Shown here in pieces: positions 17,299 to 24,446 of a stretch of 48,060 nucleotides of DNA (its first letter is position 1; every line of letters begins with the position of its first letter). Location: assembly GCA_030610995.1 (NCBI GenBank), contig JAUWQO010000010.1, forward strand, positions 1 to 48,060, given 5' to 3'. The notes under the pieces are model-generated. The model had not been told where the DNA came from. It searched no databases and worked only from the letters and a program-made list of their open reading frames with translations. The DNA comes from Desulfobacterales bacterium (GTDB lineage: Bacteria; Desulfobacterota; Desulfobacteria; Desulfobacterales; ETH-SRB1). The position numbers and the translations under genes are program-made.

Positions 17299-18456
17299 AT
17301 GATAGATAAAATCAAAACAAAGATTAAAAGCATTATGACAGGAAATGAACAAGGGCGTCTCTTCTCTTTTGAATCTTTCCTGCTTATGGTTTCTCTTGTT
17401 TATGGCGGAGTTGTAAGGCTAAGAGAGGCTTTCTACAAAAATAGTATTTTAAAGCCCAAAAAACTTCCCTGCTTTGTGATATCCATAGGCAATATAACGG
17501 TTGGTGGCACAGGCAAGACCCCTATGACTATATATATGGCAAAACTTGTTAAAAGCCTTGGTTATAAGGTGGCCATAATCAGCAGAGGATATAAGGGGGG
17601 TGCGGAAAAAACAGGAGGAATTGTAAGCAACGGGCATACTATATTCATGGAGCCTGAAAAGGCGGGTGATGAACCATTTATGATGGCCGCAAAGGTGAAA
17701 AACATACCTGTCGTTGTAGGTCAAAACAGATACAAGGCAGGCTGGCTGGCCATAAAGGAATTTAATTCTGATGTTATTGTGCTTGATGATGCTTTCCAGC
17801 ATCTTAATCTGAAGCGAGACATTGATATTGTCCTTTTGGATTGTGGCCGTCCTTTTGGCAACGCGCATATTTTGCCGAGAGGCATTCTCAGAGAGCCAAT
17901 CTCTGCGTTAAAGCGAGGTGATGCATTTGTTTTAACAAGGTTTGATTCTGCTCCCGATTACATCAGACAAGCCACTATGGATAGAATTGAAAACCTGGCG
18001 CCCGGCAGACCCGTTTTCAGGTCTTTTCATGTTCCGAATCAAAACTTTGCTCCCGATTTATTACATGGACGCAGAGTCGTTGCTTTTTCAGGGTTGGCAA
18101 GAAATAGTGATTTTCGTAGAACAGTTGAAAGCCTTAAATGCGATTTAATCGATTTTTTTGAATTCCCTGACCACCATAAATATACGAAAATGGATCTGCA
18201 AACAATCATAAAATCGTCAATTAATGCTCAAGCCGAATTTATCCTCACAACTGAAAAGGACTATGTGCGGATTTCCGGCAAAACTTCATGGCCTGTAGAG
18301 CTCATTGTTGTCGGCATAGAGCTTTCCTTTGAAAACGATGAAAATGCCTTTATCGATTTTATTAAAAACAGGCTTGAAGGGATAAGAAAGGAAGAAATAG
18401 TTAACCGCAAAGCCGCAGAGAGCGCAAAGATCGATTTTTTTATTGTTTTCCGTTGA
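17299..18456 (+). CDS. lpxK: Tetraacyldisaccharide 4'-kinase LpxK
   Basis: LpxK phosphorylates the 4'-position of the tetraacyl disaccharide to make lipid IVA. The 385-residue protein has a membrane-proximal N-terminal helix, the P-loop in ISIGNITVGGTGKTP, ISRGYKGG, VLDDAFQHLNLKRDIDIVL (acid pair DD) and TTEKDYVR near the end. The C-terminal extension beyond about residue 368 (VNRKAAESAKIDF) is encoded by a fragment of the CGCAAAGCCGCAGAG intergenic repeat family, so it is probably a read-in repeat rather than part of the fold. The gene follows waaA by 8 bp. Confidence 0.94.
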   Translation: MIDKIKTKIKSIMTGNEQGRLFSFESFLLMVSLVYGGVVRLREAFYKNSILKPKKLPCFVISIGNITVGGTGKTPMTIYMAKLVKSLGYKVAIISRGYKGGAEKTGGIVSNGHTIFMEPEKAGDEPFMMAAKVKNIPVVVGQNRYKAGWLAIKEFNSDVIVLDDAFQHLNLKRDIDIVLLDCGRPFGNAHILPRGILREPISALKRGDAFVLTRFDSAPDYIRQATMDRIENLAPGRPVFRSFHVPNQNFAPDLLHGRRVVAFSGLARNSDFRRTVESLKCDLIDFFEFPDHHKYTKMDLQTIIKSSINAQAEFILTTEKDYVRISGKTSWPVELIVVGIELSFENDENAFIDFIKNRLEGIRKEEIVNRKAAESAKIDFFIVFR

Positions 18457-18665
18457 GGAGATGGAGGGAAAACAATAAACTCGAGCGCAAGCCTTACGGC
18501 GTATAAACGAACGCTGGAGAATATTTGATCTTCTTGTATCCGAAACTATCGCGAAGCGATGGAGATCATTTCTTTTCTGCCCTCTCAGCAGAAAAGATAA
18601 TATTTTTTCTCTGCGACCTCCGCGTCTTGAGCGAAGCGGGCGGTGAAAGAAGTAATTGAAATTAT
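18457..18665. repeat. Repeat-filled lpxK-lpxL spacer
   Basis: The spacer carries facing fragments of the GCAAAGCCGCAGAGAGCGC family (starting inside lpxK at about 18403) and TCTCTGCGACCTCCGCG (18608-18626). No gene is seen here. A separate hairpin lies inside it. Confidence 0.6.
18571..18608 (+). terminator. Possible intrinsic terminator or attenuator hairpin
   Basis: TCTTTTCTGC (18571-18580) and GCAGAAAAGA (18588-18597) form a perfect 10-bp stem with a 7-nt loop, followed by TAATATTTTTT. The stem is only 40% G+C and lies inside an apparently continuous operon, so partial attenuation or a simple repeat palindrome are equally possible. Confidence 0.35.
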
Positions 18666-18692
18666 GTGCATGTAACGTTTTACGAAACTGTT

Positions 18693-19598
18693 ATGTTTAA
18701 TTTGCAAGAGATTACATACAAAGTTATTGCCGGCCTGCTTAAAGTCTTGGGCCTTATCCCGCGCAAGACAGCATTCAAGTTGGGTAACTTTATCGGACAA
18801 ATTCTGTTCCTGGCTGATAGAAAGCATCGGAAAATAGCGATAGACAACCTGACACGTTCTTTTGGACATGAAAAAAGTTCGTATGAAATTAAAGCTCTTG
18901 CCAGGAGTGTTTTTAAAAATCTCAGCCAAATTTTATTTGAGATAGGATGGTCTTTCAGATTAGAGAGCAAAGATTTCAACAAACATTTTTGCATCAATGG
19001 ATTATCCAACTTCAAAACTGCTTTTAAAAAAGGTAAAGGCGTTTTGTTTCTCACCGCCCATATCGGTAACTGGGAACTTCTGCCCGTTATTGGAGCCATG
19101 ACTGGCCGCAATATCAACATACTTTTTCGTCCCCTTGATTTTTTGCCCCTGAATACGATTTTTATAAATACCCGGACCCGTTTTGGAGCAAAATTGATCC
19201 CTGCAAGGCATTCAATGCGCAAGATTTTAAGCAGTTTAAAAAAGGGTGAAGGGGTTGTCATTTTACTTGATCAGAATGTTGATTGGTATGAAGGGGTTTT
19301 TGCCGATTTTTTTGGCGATAGAGCCTGTACTAACAAAGGGCTGGCCCTCCTGGCGCTAAAGACTGGAGCGCCGGTTATCCCGGTTTTTTTAGTGCGTGAA
19401 GGTATGGGCTTTAAAGCAAAATTCTGTCGCGAAGTGCCTCTGATAAAAACAGGAGACAAGACAAAGGATGTTGAAGCAAACACACAGCAGTATAACAGCG
19501 TTATAGAATCGGTTATCCGTCAATACCCTGACCAGTGGTTCTGGGTCCATCAACGCTGGAAGACAAAACCATACTACCAATGGCCAAGAAAAATTTAG
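18693..19598 (+). CDS. Lysophospholipid acyltransferase, LpxL/HtrB-type late lipid A acyltransferase
   Basis: This family adds a secondary acyl chain to Kdo-lipid A. The 301-residue protein carries the catalytic HX4E motif in LTAHIGNWELL, the second motif FRPLDFLPLNTIF, VVILLDQNVDWYEGVF and the C-terminal QWFWVHQRWK. An in-frame GTG at 18666 would add nine residues; the ATG gives the usual start and length, though neither has a clear ribosome site. It sits between lpxK and waaF, fitting action after Kdo transfer. LpxL and LpxM activities cannot be told apart here. Confidence 0.9.
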   Translation: MFNLQEITYKVIAGLLKVLGLIPRKTAFKLGNFIGQILFLADRKHRKIAIDNLTRSFGHEKSSYEIKALARSVFKNLSQILFEIGWSFRLESKDFNKHFCINGLSNFKTAFKKGKGVLFLTAHIGNWELLPVIGAMTGRNINILFRPLDFLPLNTIFINTRTRFGAKLIPARHSMRKILSSLKKGEGVVILLDQNVDWYEGVFADFFGDRACTNKGLALLALKTGAPVIPVFLVREGMGFKAKFCREVPLIKTGDKTKDVEANTQQYNSVIESVIRQYPDQWFWVHQRWKTKPYYQWPRKI

Positions 19599-19599
19599 T

Positions 19600-19650
19600 C
19601 ACAGACCCACACAGACAAGACAATGAAAGTCTGTGTTCATCCGTGTTCTA
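19600..19650. repeat. CACAGAC...GTCTGTGTTCATCCG palindromic repeat
   Basis: CACAGACCCACACAGACAAG faces GTCTGTGTTCATCCGTGTTC. The whole 59-bp lpxL-waaF gap is this repeat. It is open in frame with waaF, which makes an over-long start at 19535 look plausible. Confidence 0.6.
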
Positions 19651-19657
19651 TAAAAAA

Positions 19658-20704
19658 ATGGCGATAAAACCAATACAACCGGAAAAAATCAAAAAAATCC
19701 TTGTCCGTTCAACAAACTGGATCGGCGACGCTGTCATGACCACGCCTGCTGTCCGGGCGATCCGGAAAAACTTTCCTGATGCCCGGATCAGCATATTAAC
19801 CAAGTCATGGGTTGCGCCGATTTTTTCAAACAGTCCTTATGTGGATAACCTGTTGATATATGACGAAGCGGAAAAGCATAAGGGGCTGGCCGGTAAAATG
19901 CAGCTTGCAAAGGATCTGAAACAATACGGTTTTGATGCGGCAATCCTGCTGCAAAACGCCTTTGAAGCCGCTCTCATTACATTATTTGCCGGCATTCCAT
20001 GTAGAATCGGGTACAATACAGATGTTAGAGGTTTTTTATTGACTCACTCTGTTCCGTGTACGCCTCAAATCAAGAAGATGCATCAAACCGGATATTACTT
20101 GGGCATTCTCCAGGGGATAGGCCTAAAGACAGACGGCCTGGGTTTGGATCTTGTTGTAGATAAGAAATATCAAAAGCGTGCTGCGGAAATTTTGGAAGAA
20201 CATGGCATATCAAGGGCAGATAGATTAGTTGGAATCAACCCGAGCGCCACCTTTGGCCCGGCCAAACAGTGGTTTCCGGAACGTTACGCTGGTTTGTCTG
20301 ATAAAATACATGAAGTTTTTGGGGCTAACATACTTCTTTTTGGTGGTCCTGAAGACAGAGAACTTGGGCGTAGAATTGCACAAATGATGCAGCATCCTCC
20401 GGTTGACCTTTGTGGGAAAACGGATCTTGAAGAGGCAATAGCCTTGATAAGGATGTGTAATCTTTTTATTACAAATGATTCCGGCTTGATGCATGTCGCG
20501 GCCGCCCTTGATATCCCTTTAATTGCCATATTCGGCTCCACAAATCCGGTTACAACAGGACCTAAAGGTTTAAATAGCAGGATTGTCAGGATTCCTGTTG
20601 AATGCAGCCCCTGTTTGAAGCCAAAATGCGCCAAAGGCAATCTCAAATGCATGAATGAAATTGATGTTGACATGGTGTTTGATGTTGTGAAGGAACTTTT
20701 GTGA
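19658..20704 (+). CDS. waaF: ADP-heptose--LPS heptosyltransferase II (WaaF-type, GT9)
   Basis: The enzyme adds the second L-glycero-D-manno-heptose to the inner core. The 349-residue protein has the GT9 opening ILVRSTNWIGDAVMTTPAVR, GINPSATFGPAKQWFPERYA, FGGPEDRELGRRIA, FITNDSGLMHVAAAL and the donor motif IFGSTNPVTTGP. The ATG at 19658 is preferred; the upstream in-frame extension overlaps lpxL and translates a repeat. The gene ends in CTT TTG TGA, inside a 13-bp sequence repeated at the start of waaC. WaaF versus WaaC is assigned by similarity of the first motif to known WaaF (NWIGD). Confidence 0.88.
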   Translation: MAIKPIQPEKIKKILVRSTNWIGDAVMTTPAVRAIRKNFPDARISILTKSWVAPIFSNSPYVDNLLIYDEAEKHKGLAGKMQLAKDLKQYGFDAAILLQNAFEAALITLFAGIPCRIGYNTDVRGFLLTHSVPCTPQIKKMHQTGYYLGILQGIGLKTDGLGLDLVVDKKYQKRAAEILEEHGISRADRLVGINPSATFGPAKQWFPERYAGLSDKIHEVFGANILLFGGPEDRELGRRIAQMMQHPPVDLCGKTDLEEAIALIRMCNLFITNDSGLMHVAAALDIPLIAIFGSTNPVTTGPKGLNSRIVRIPVECSPCLKPKCAKGNLKCMNEIDVDMVFDVVKELL

Positions 20705-20705
20705 A
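20693..20705. repeat. 13-bp direct repeat, left copy (waaF stop)
   Basis: GAACTTTTGTGAA covers the last codons and stop of waaF. An identical copy at 21944-21956 covers the start of waaC. Bases on either side of the two copies differ. Confidence 0.85.
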
Positions 20706-21943
20706 ATTCATCTTGTTATTTCACCAAAGATGTATTATGTAGTTTATATAAATACAACTAACTTGAGGTGAAAAATGGATAATCCTTTTTCATATACCAG
20801 TATTGTTAGTGGTGATTCTTTTTGCAATCGCGAAAAAGAGCAAAACGATTTGCTGAAATACATAAATAATTCTCAAAACGTTCTGCTTTATTCACACAGA
20901 AGACTTGGAAAGACTTCCCTTATTTATCGGGTTTTTAAAAAGCTTGATGAAGAGAAAACCGGCATAGGAAAAATCTATATTGATTTATATGGAACTTTAA
21001 CTGAAAAAGACTTTATTTCCGCTATGTTTGGAAGTTTTGGACAAATAGAATCCAGAGTTGAAAAGCTTTTAAATCTTGCAAAAAATATTTTCCGCTCAGC
21101 GAGATTCAGCTTTTCAGTTGATCCTGCAACAAATCTACCCACAATAACACCTGTTTTTGATTCAGGTGACAAAAGTTTATTATTGGAAGAAGTAATGCAG
21201 GTTGTTGCCGATTATTCAAAAAAAAGAAAGATAGTGGTTGTTTTTGATGAGTTTCAGGAAATTTCCAATTATGCAGTCGATGAGTTTGAAAAAAGATTAA
21301 GGAAAGTAATCCAGAAGCATAAAGATGTTTGTTATATATTTGCCGGCAGTCAGAGGCACATCCTGACACAAATGTTTAATTCCAGCAGCAGGGCTTTTTA
21401 CAAGCTGGCTGAAACTTATCCTCTGGAAAAAATTGCAACGAGCCATTATATATCGTGGGTGAAAAAACTCTTTGCCGAAAAAAAAGTTGATATTGATAAA
21501 GAGTTGATCGAAAGAGCGGTTCAAGTGTGCGAAAATCATCCAATGTACATTCAGAAGTTCTTTTTTCATTTATGGGATGAAGAAGAATTAGACATGGAAC
21601 TTATCAGTAAAATTGAAACCCAGCTTATAGATCGGCATGAGAATGAATTTTTGAATCTTTGGGATTCTTTGACGTTAAATCAGAAAAAGACATTAAAGCT
21701 CATTATCCAAAATGCCGGCAAAGACATATTTTATGCAGATGCTATTCAAGGAGCGGGTTTAAAAAGCGGATCTCAAATATCGAAGGCATTGGATAGCCTG
21801 ACCAAGAAGGATATAATATCAAAAAACGACAGATACGATATACAGGACGTTATGTTTAAAAAATGGATTCAAAGACTCTGAAGATTAGCCATTATAACCA
21901 ACAACTCATTGACAAAACACGATAAATGCTAACCGTACAGGTT
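20706..21943 (+). mobile_element. Putative 1.24-kb insertion carrying an ATPase gene
   Basis: The segment lies between two copies of GAACTTTTGTGAA. Removing it together with one repeat copy joins waaF to waaC with a GTGA stop-start overlap, the compact arrangement expected of an ancestral operon. No terminal inverted repeats or transposase are visible, so the mechanism is unknown. Confidence 0.5.
20775..21881 (+). CDS. Archaeal-type P-loop ATPase (ATPase_2 / STAND-like family)
   Basis: The 368-residue protein has a Walker A variant, SHRRLGKTSLIYR (about 40-52), and Walker B VVVFDEFQEI (about 152-161). AGSQRHILTQMF is the sensor-like stretch of this family, and a C-terminal winged-helix-like region (about 290-368) ends with MFKKWIQRL. 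Members are widespread, patchily distributed and of unknown function. The residue pattern is intact, so it is probably expressed; GAGGTG lies at 20764-20769 before the ATG. It interrupts two heptosyltransferase genes and is flanked by 13-bp direct repeats, so it is best seen as a passenger rather than an LPS gene. Confidence 0.88.
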   Translation: MDNPFSYTSIVSGDSFCNREKEQNDLLKYINNSQNVLLYSHRRLGKTSLIYRVFKKLDEEKTGIGKIYIDLYGTLTEKDFISAMFGSFGQIESRVEKLLNLAKNIFRSARFSFSVDPATNLPTITPVFDSGDKSLLLEEVMQVVADYSKKRKIVVVFDEFQEISNYAVDEFEKRLRKVIQKHKDVCYIFAGSQRHILTQMFNSSSRAFYKLAETYPLEKIATSHYISWVKKLFAEKKVDIDKELIERAVQVCENHPMYIQKFFFHLWDEEELDMELISKIETQLIDRHENEFLNLWDSLTLNQKKTLKLIIQNAGKDIFYADAIQGAGLKSGSQISKALDSLTKKDIISKNDRYDIQDVMFKKWIQRL

Positions 21944-21956
21944 GAACTTTTGTGAA
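21944..21956. repeat. 13-bp direct repeat, right copy (waaC start)
   Basis: GAACTTTTGTGAA, identical to 20693-20705, contains the GTG start codon of waaC at 21952. Confidence 0.85.
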
Positions 21957-23031
21957 TATACTAATAGTAAAATTGAGCGCTATCGGAGATGTAATCCACA
22001 CCCTTCCAGTTCTGAATGCCATCAGAAAGCACTATCCTGATGCTCATATTACGTGGCTGATGGAAGAGGCGGCACATGACGTTATCAAAGGGCACAAAGC
22101 GCTTGACAGGATAATTGTTTCAAAAAGAAAGAGATGGCTAAAAGGGCTTGCCGGGCGATCCTGTGTTAAAAATTTTAGAGAAGTTTGTAGTTTTATTAAG
22201 GAGCTGCGGGACACCAGATACGATCTGATACTCGATTTCCAGGCCCTGCTTAAAAGCGGGGTTTTAATAGGACTGGCCAGGGGAGGGCGAAAAATCGGCT
22301 TTGACAAAGGCATGGAACACCAGGAACACAGCTATATATTCTTAAATGAATGTATTAAGCCGGTTGATATGGAGCTTCACGCTCTGATCAGGGGGATGAT
22401 GCTTTTAGAATCCATAGGGATTCAATCTCGTGAGGTTGTGTTTAATCTTCCGGTTTCAGACAGGGATCGCGATGCTGCAGATGATCTCCTGATGCAACAT
22501 GGCATAAAAACGCCTGCGCTGCTTGTCGCGATAAATCCAATGGCAAAATGGGAAACAAAGCTCTGGGATAATCTGAAATTTTCAAACCTTGCAGACAGGC
22601 TGATCAAGCAGGCAAATGCTGATGTAATTTTTACAGGAAGCCAAGAAGATAGCGAAGCAATCGAGGATATTATTTCAAACATAAAGGCTAAGGCAGCTAA
22701 TCTTTCCGGCAGGACCGACCTGAAAACACTGGCTGCGCTTTACGAAAAAGCATCCATCGTTGTTTCAACCGACACAGGGCCCATGCATTTAGCCGCAGCC
22801 ATCGGAACGCCAGTTGTGGCCCTTTTCGGGCCCACTGCTCCATGGAGAACCGGGCCATTTGGACTTGGCCATAAAATAATAAGAGCTAACCTGGAATGCA
22901 GCCCATGCTTTAAAAGGCAGTGCAACACAATTAACTGCATGAAACAGATTACTGTTGATCAGGTTTTTGACGCTGTAATGTCTGCAATTCGTTTACCACA
23001 GAGACCACGAAGAACACAGAGAGAAAGTTGA
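21952..23031 (+). CDS. waaC: ADP-heptose--LPS heptosyltransferase I (WaaC-type, GT9)
   Basis: The enzyme attaches the first heptose to Kdo. The 359-residue protein opens MNILIVKLSAIGDVIHTLPV, the WaaC-type motif, followed by DLILDFQALLKSG, INPMAKWETKLWD, SGRTDLKTLAALYEKA, VSTDTGPMHLAAAIGTPVVA and LFGPTAPWRTGPFG. The start is a GTG within the 13-bp direct repeat, with only a weak ribosome site. The last residues (LPQRPRRTQRES) are encoded by the ACCACAGAGACCACGAAG repeat family, so the natural end is probably near MSAIR. Confidence 0.88.
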   Translation: MNILIVKLSAIGDVIHTLPVLNAIRKHYPDAHITWLMEEAAHDVIKGHKALDRIIVSKRKRWLKGLAGRSCVKNFREVCSFIKELRDTRYDLILDFQALLKSGVLIGLARGGRKIGFDKGMEHQEHSYIFLNECIKPVDMELHALIRGMMLLESIGIQSREVVFNLPVSDRDRDAADDLLMQHGIKTPALLVAINPMAKWETKLWDNLKFSNLADRLIKQANADVIFTGSQEDSEAIEDIISNIKAKAANLSGRTDLKTLAALYEKASIVVSTDTGPMHLAAAIGTPVVALFGPTAPWRTGPFGLGHKIIRANLECSPCFKRQCNTINCMKQITVDQVFDAVMSAIRLPQRPRRTQRES

Positions 23032-23046
23032 AAACGCGCTCTTTTG

Positions 23047-23095
23047 TCATTCCCGCGAAAGCGGGGCACGTAGTGAAGCTTTAGCGCTATCCAGT
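23047..23095. repeat. GTCATTCCCGCGAAAGCGGG repeat with AGCGCTATCCAG tail
   Basis: A half-palindrome of the GTCATTCCCGCGAAAGCGGG family is followed by CACGTAGTGAAGC and AGCGCTATCCAG. The same pair of words lies inside the module at 7582-7795. Confidence 0.7.
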
Positions 23096-23110
23096 AATTG
23101 AGGTGATATA

Positions 23111-23407
23111 ATGAGAAAAATACCAGCGGTACATCCTGGCGAGATTATGTTTGAGGAATTCCTCAAACCGATGAAGATCAGTCAGAATCAACTTGGTAGA
23201 GACCTTGGTGTCTCTCCTCGCAGAATCAACGAGATCATTCATGGGAAAAGAAGCATCACGACAGACACAGCTCTTCGCCTGGGCACCTACTTTGGCAACT
23301 CTCCTTCCTTCTGGCTTGGTCTACAGATGGACTATGATCTCGACATTGCTGAGGATACCCTCTCTGAGAAAATTCATAAGGAAGTTCGCCAATTGGCTGT
23401 TGCCTGA
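23111..23407 (+). CDS. higA: HigA-family antitoxin, no adjacent toxin
   Basis: The 98-residue XRE-type helix-turn-helix protein opens IPAVHPGEIMFEEFLKPMKI, has the recognition region LGRDLGVSPRRINEIIHGKR, and continues SPSFWLGLQMDYDLDIAE, all standard for HigA. GAGGTG sits 5 nt before the ATG. HigA normally follows a HigB toxin gene, but upstream there is only waaC and repeat sequence, and downstream 136 bp without a gene. It is therefore an orphan antitoxin or regulator at the border between conserved and variable LPS genes. Confidence 0.9.
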   Translation: MRKIPAVHPGEIMFEEFLKPMKISQNQLGRDLGVSPRRINEIIHGKRSITTDTALRLGTYFGNSPSFWLGLQMDYDLDIAEDTLSEKIHKEVRQLAVA

Positions 23408-23543
23408 AAGTCGGCTAACAAAGCTTTTAACTCACTGTATTTTATGGTGAACGGTTGCAAATAATTTTTAAGCGTAATGATTAGAGCCGATGTTTCTTTT
23501 TTTACAAGTACTGTAAACCAAACAGAATAAGTATTAAACGTTT

Positions 23544-24371
23544 ATGCGGATTTCAGTTATAATAACAACTTATAATTGGCCTGAAGCGCTTAGGGTTACA
23601 TTAAAGTCAATTATCGAGCAGATCACAAAATCAATAGAAATAATTGTAGCCGACGATGGTTCAGGACCTGCTACAGCTCAAGCTGTTAAGGAAGTTTTGA
23701 TGCCTTCGGGCCTCCCATGGATTCATGTACGTCAGGATGATTCTGGGATTCGGCAGGCTAGAGTCAAAAATATAGGTGTCAAGTATTCCCAAAGCCCCTA
23801 CCTTGTATTCATCGACCATGATGTGATATTACATCCCAGTTTCATCTACGACCATCTATATATGGCCGAAAACGGTTTTTTTTTACAAGGGAAACGCGTT
23901 TTTTTACCTAAATATTATACAAAAAAGATTTTATTGGGCAGTCCATTAATTCCGCATTCTCCTTTCTTGAGGGGTCTTGAAAATCGGAAAAATGCAATTA
24001 GGTGGCCCATGCTTGGGAAATTACTGGCTAGACCTATAAGATTTCAGACCTCTCTAAGGGGTTGCAATCTGTCCATGTATAAAAGAGACTTTTTGAAAGT
24101 CGATGGCTATGATGAAACTTTTGATCAGCTCTGGGGAAGAGAAGATTCGGATATCTGTTACAGGCTGTTTCATAACGGATTAAGGCTCAAAAATCTTTGG
24201 TTTTCGGCATTACAGTATCATCTTGATCACAAGGTAATCAAAAAAAAACAGAAAGATAGACTCGATTCCGAATTACAAATTATTCGTAGGGACAAACGGA
24301 TCAGAGCCTTAAAAGGGTTTTCGCAGCTTTCATCCGAAGGAGAGATCATAGCGGTTTCTGACAAATATTAA
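23544..24371 (+). CDS. Glycosyltransferase family 2 with C-terminal galactosyltransferase-like region
   Basis: The 275-residue GT-A protein has ISVIITTYNWPEALRVTLKS and IVADDGSG at the nucleotide-sugar site, YLVFIDHDVILH as DXD equivalent, and a C-terminal LRGCNLSMYKRDFLKVDGYD then WGREDSDICYRL typical of the Glyco_transf_7C region. It probably adds a sugar to the LPS core or O-antigen. Donor and acceptor are unknown. No clear ribosome site precedes the ATG. Confidence 0.88.
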   Translation: MRISVIITTYNWPEALRVTLKSIIEQITKSIEIIVADDGSGPATAQAVKEVLMPSGLPWIHVRQDDSGIRQARVKNIGVKYSQSPYLVFIDHDVILHPSFIYDHLYMAENGFFLQGKRVFLPKYYTKKILLGSPLIPHSPFLRGLENRKNAIRWPMLGKLLARPIRFQTSLRGCNLSMYKRDFLKVDGYDETFDQLWGREDSDICYRLFHNGLRLKNLWFSALQYHLDHKVIKKKQKDRLDSELQIIRRDKRIRALKGFSQLSSEGEIIAVSDKY

Positions 24372-24446
24372 TGGCCAAAAACATCTTGAATTCAGATACT
24401 TTTATTTGAAGGAGATCCAACCTATTTACTTAAGGACCTATTTTAT

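Noticed and set aside
19535-19657. Longer WaaF start inside lpxL
   Set aside because: The extra 41 residues overlap lpxL and translate a CACAGAC repeat; the conserved domain starts after the ATG at 19658.
20706-21943. Terminal inverted repeats of the ATPase insertion
   Set aside because: The two ends (ATTCATCTTG and ACAGGTT) are not complementary.
23408-23543. TAACAA word after higA that might be an integron attC site
   Set aside because: No complementary GTTA end or paired stems of an attC site could be found, and there is no integrase.
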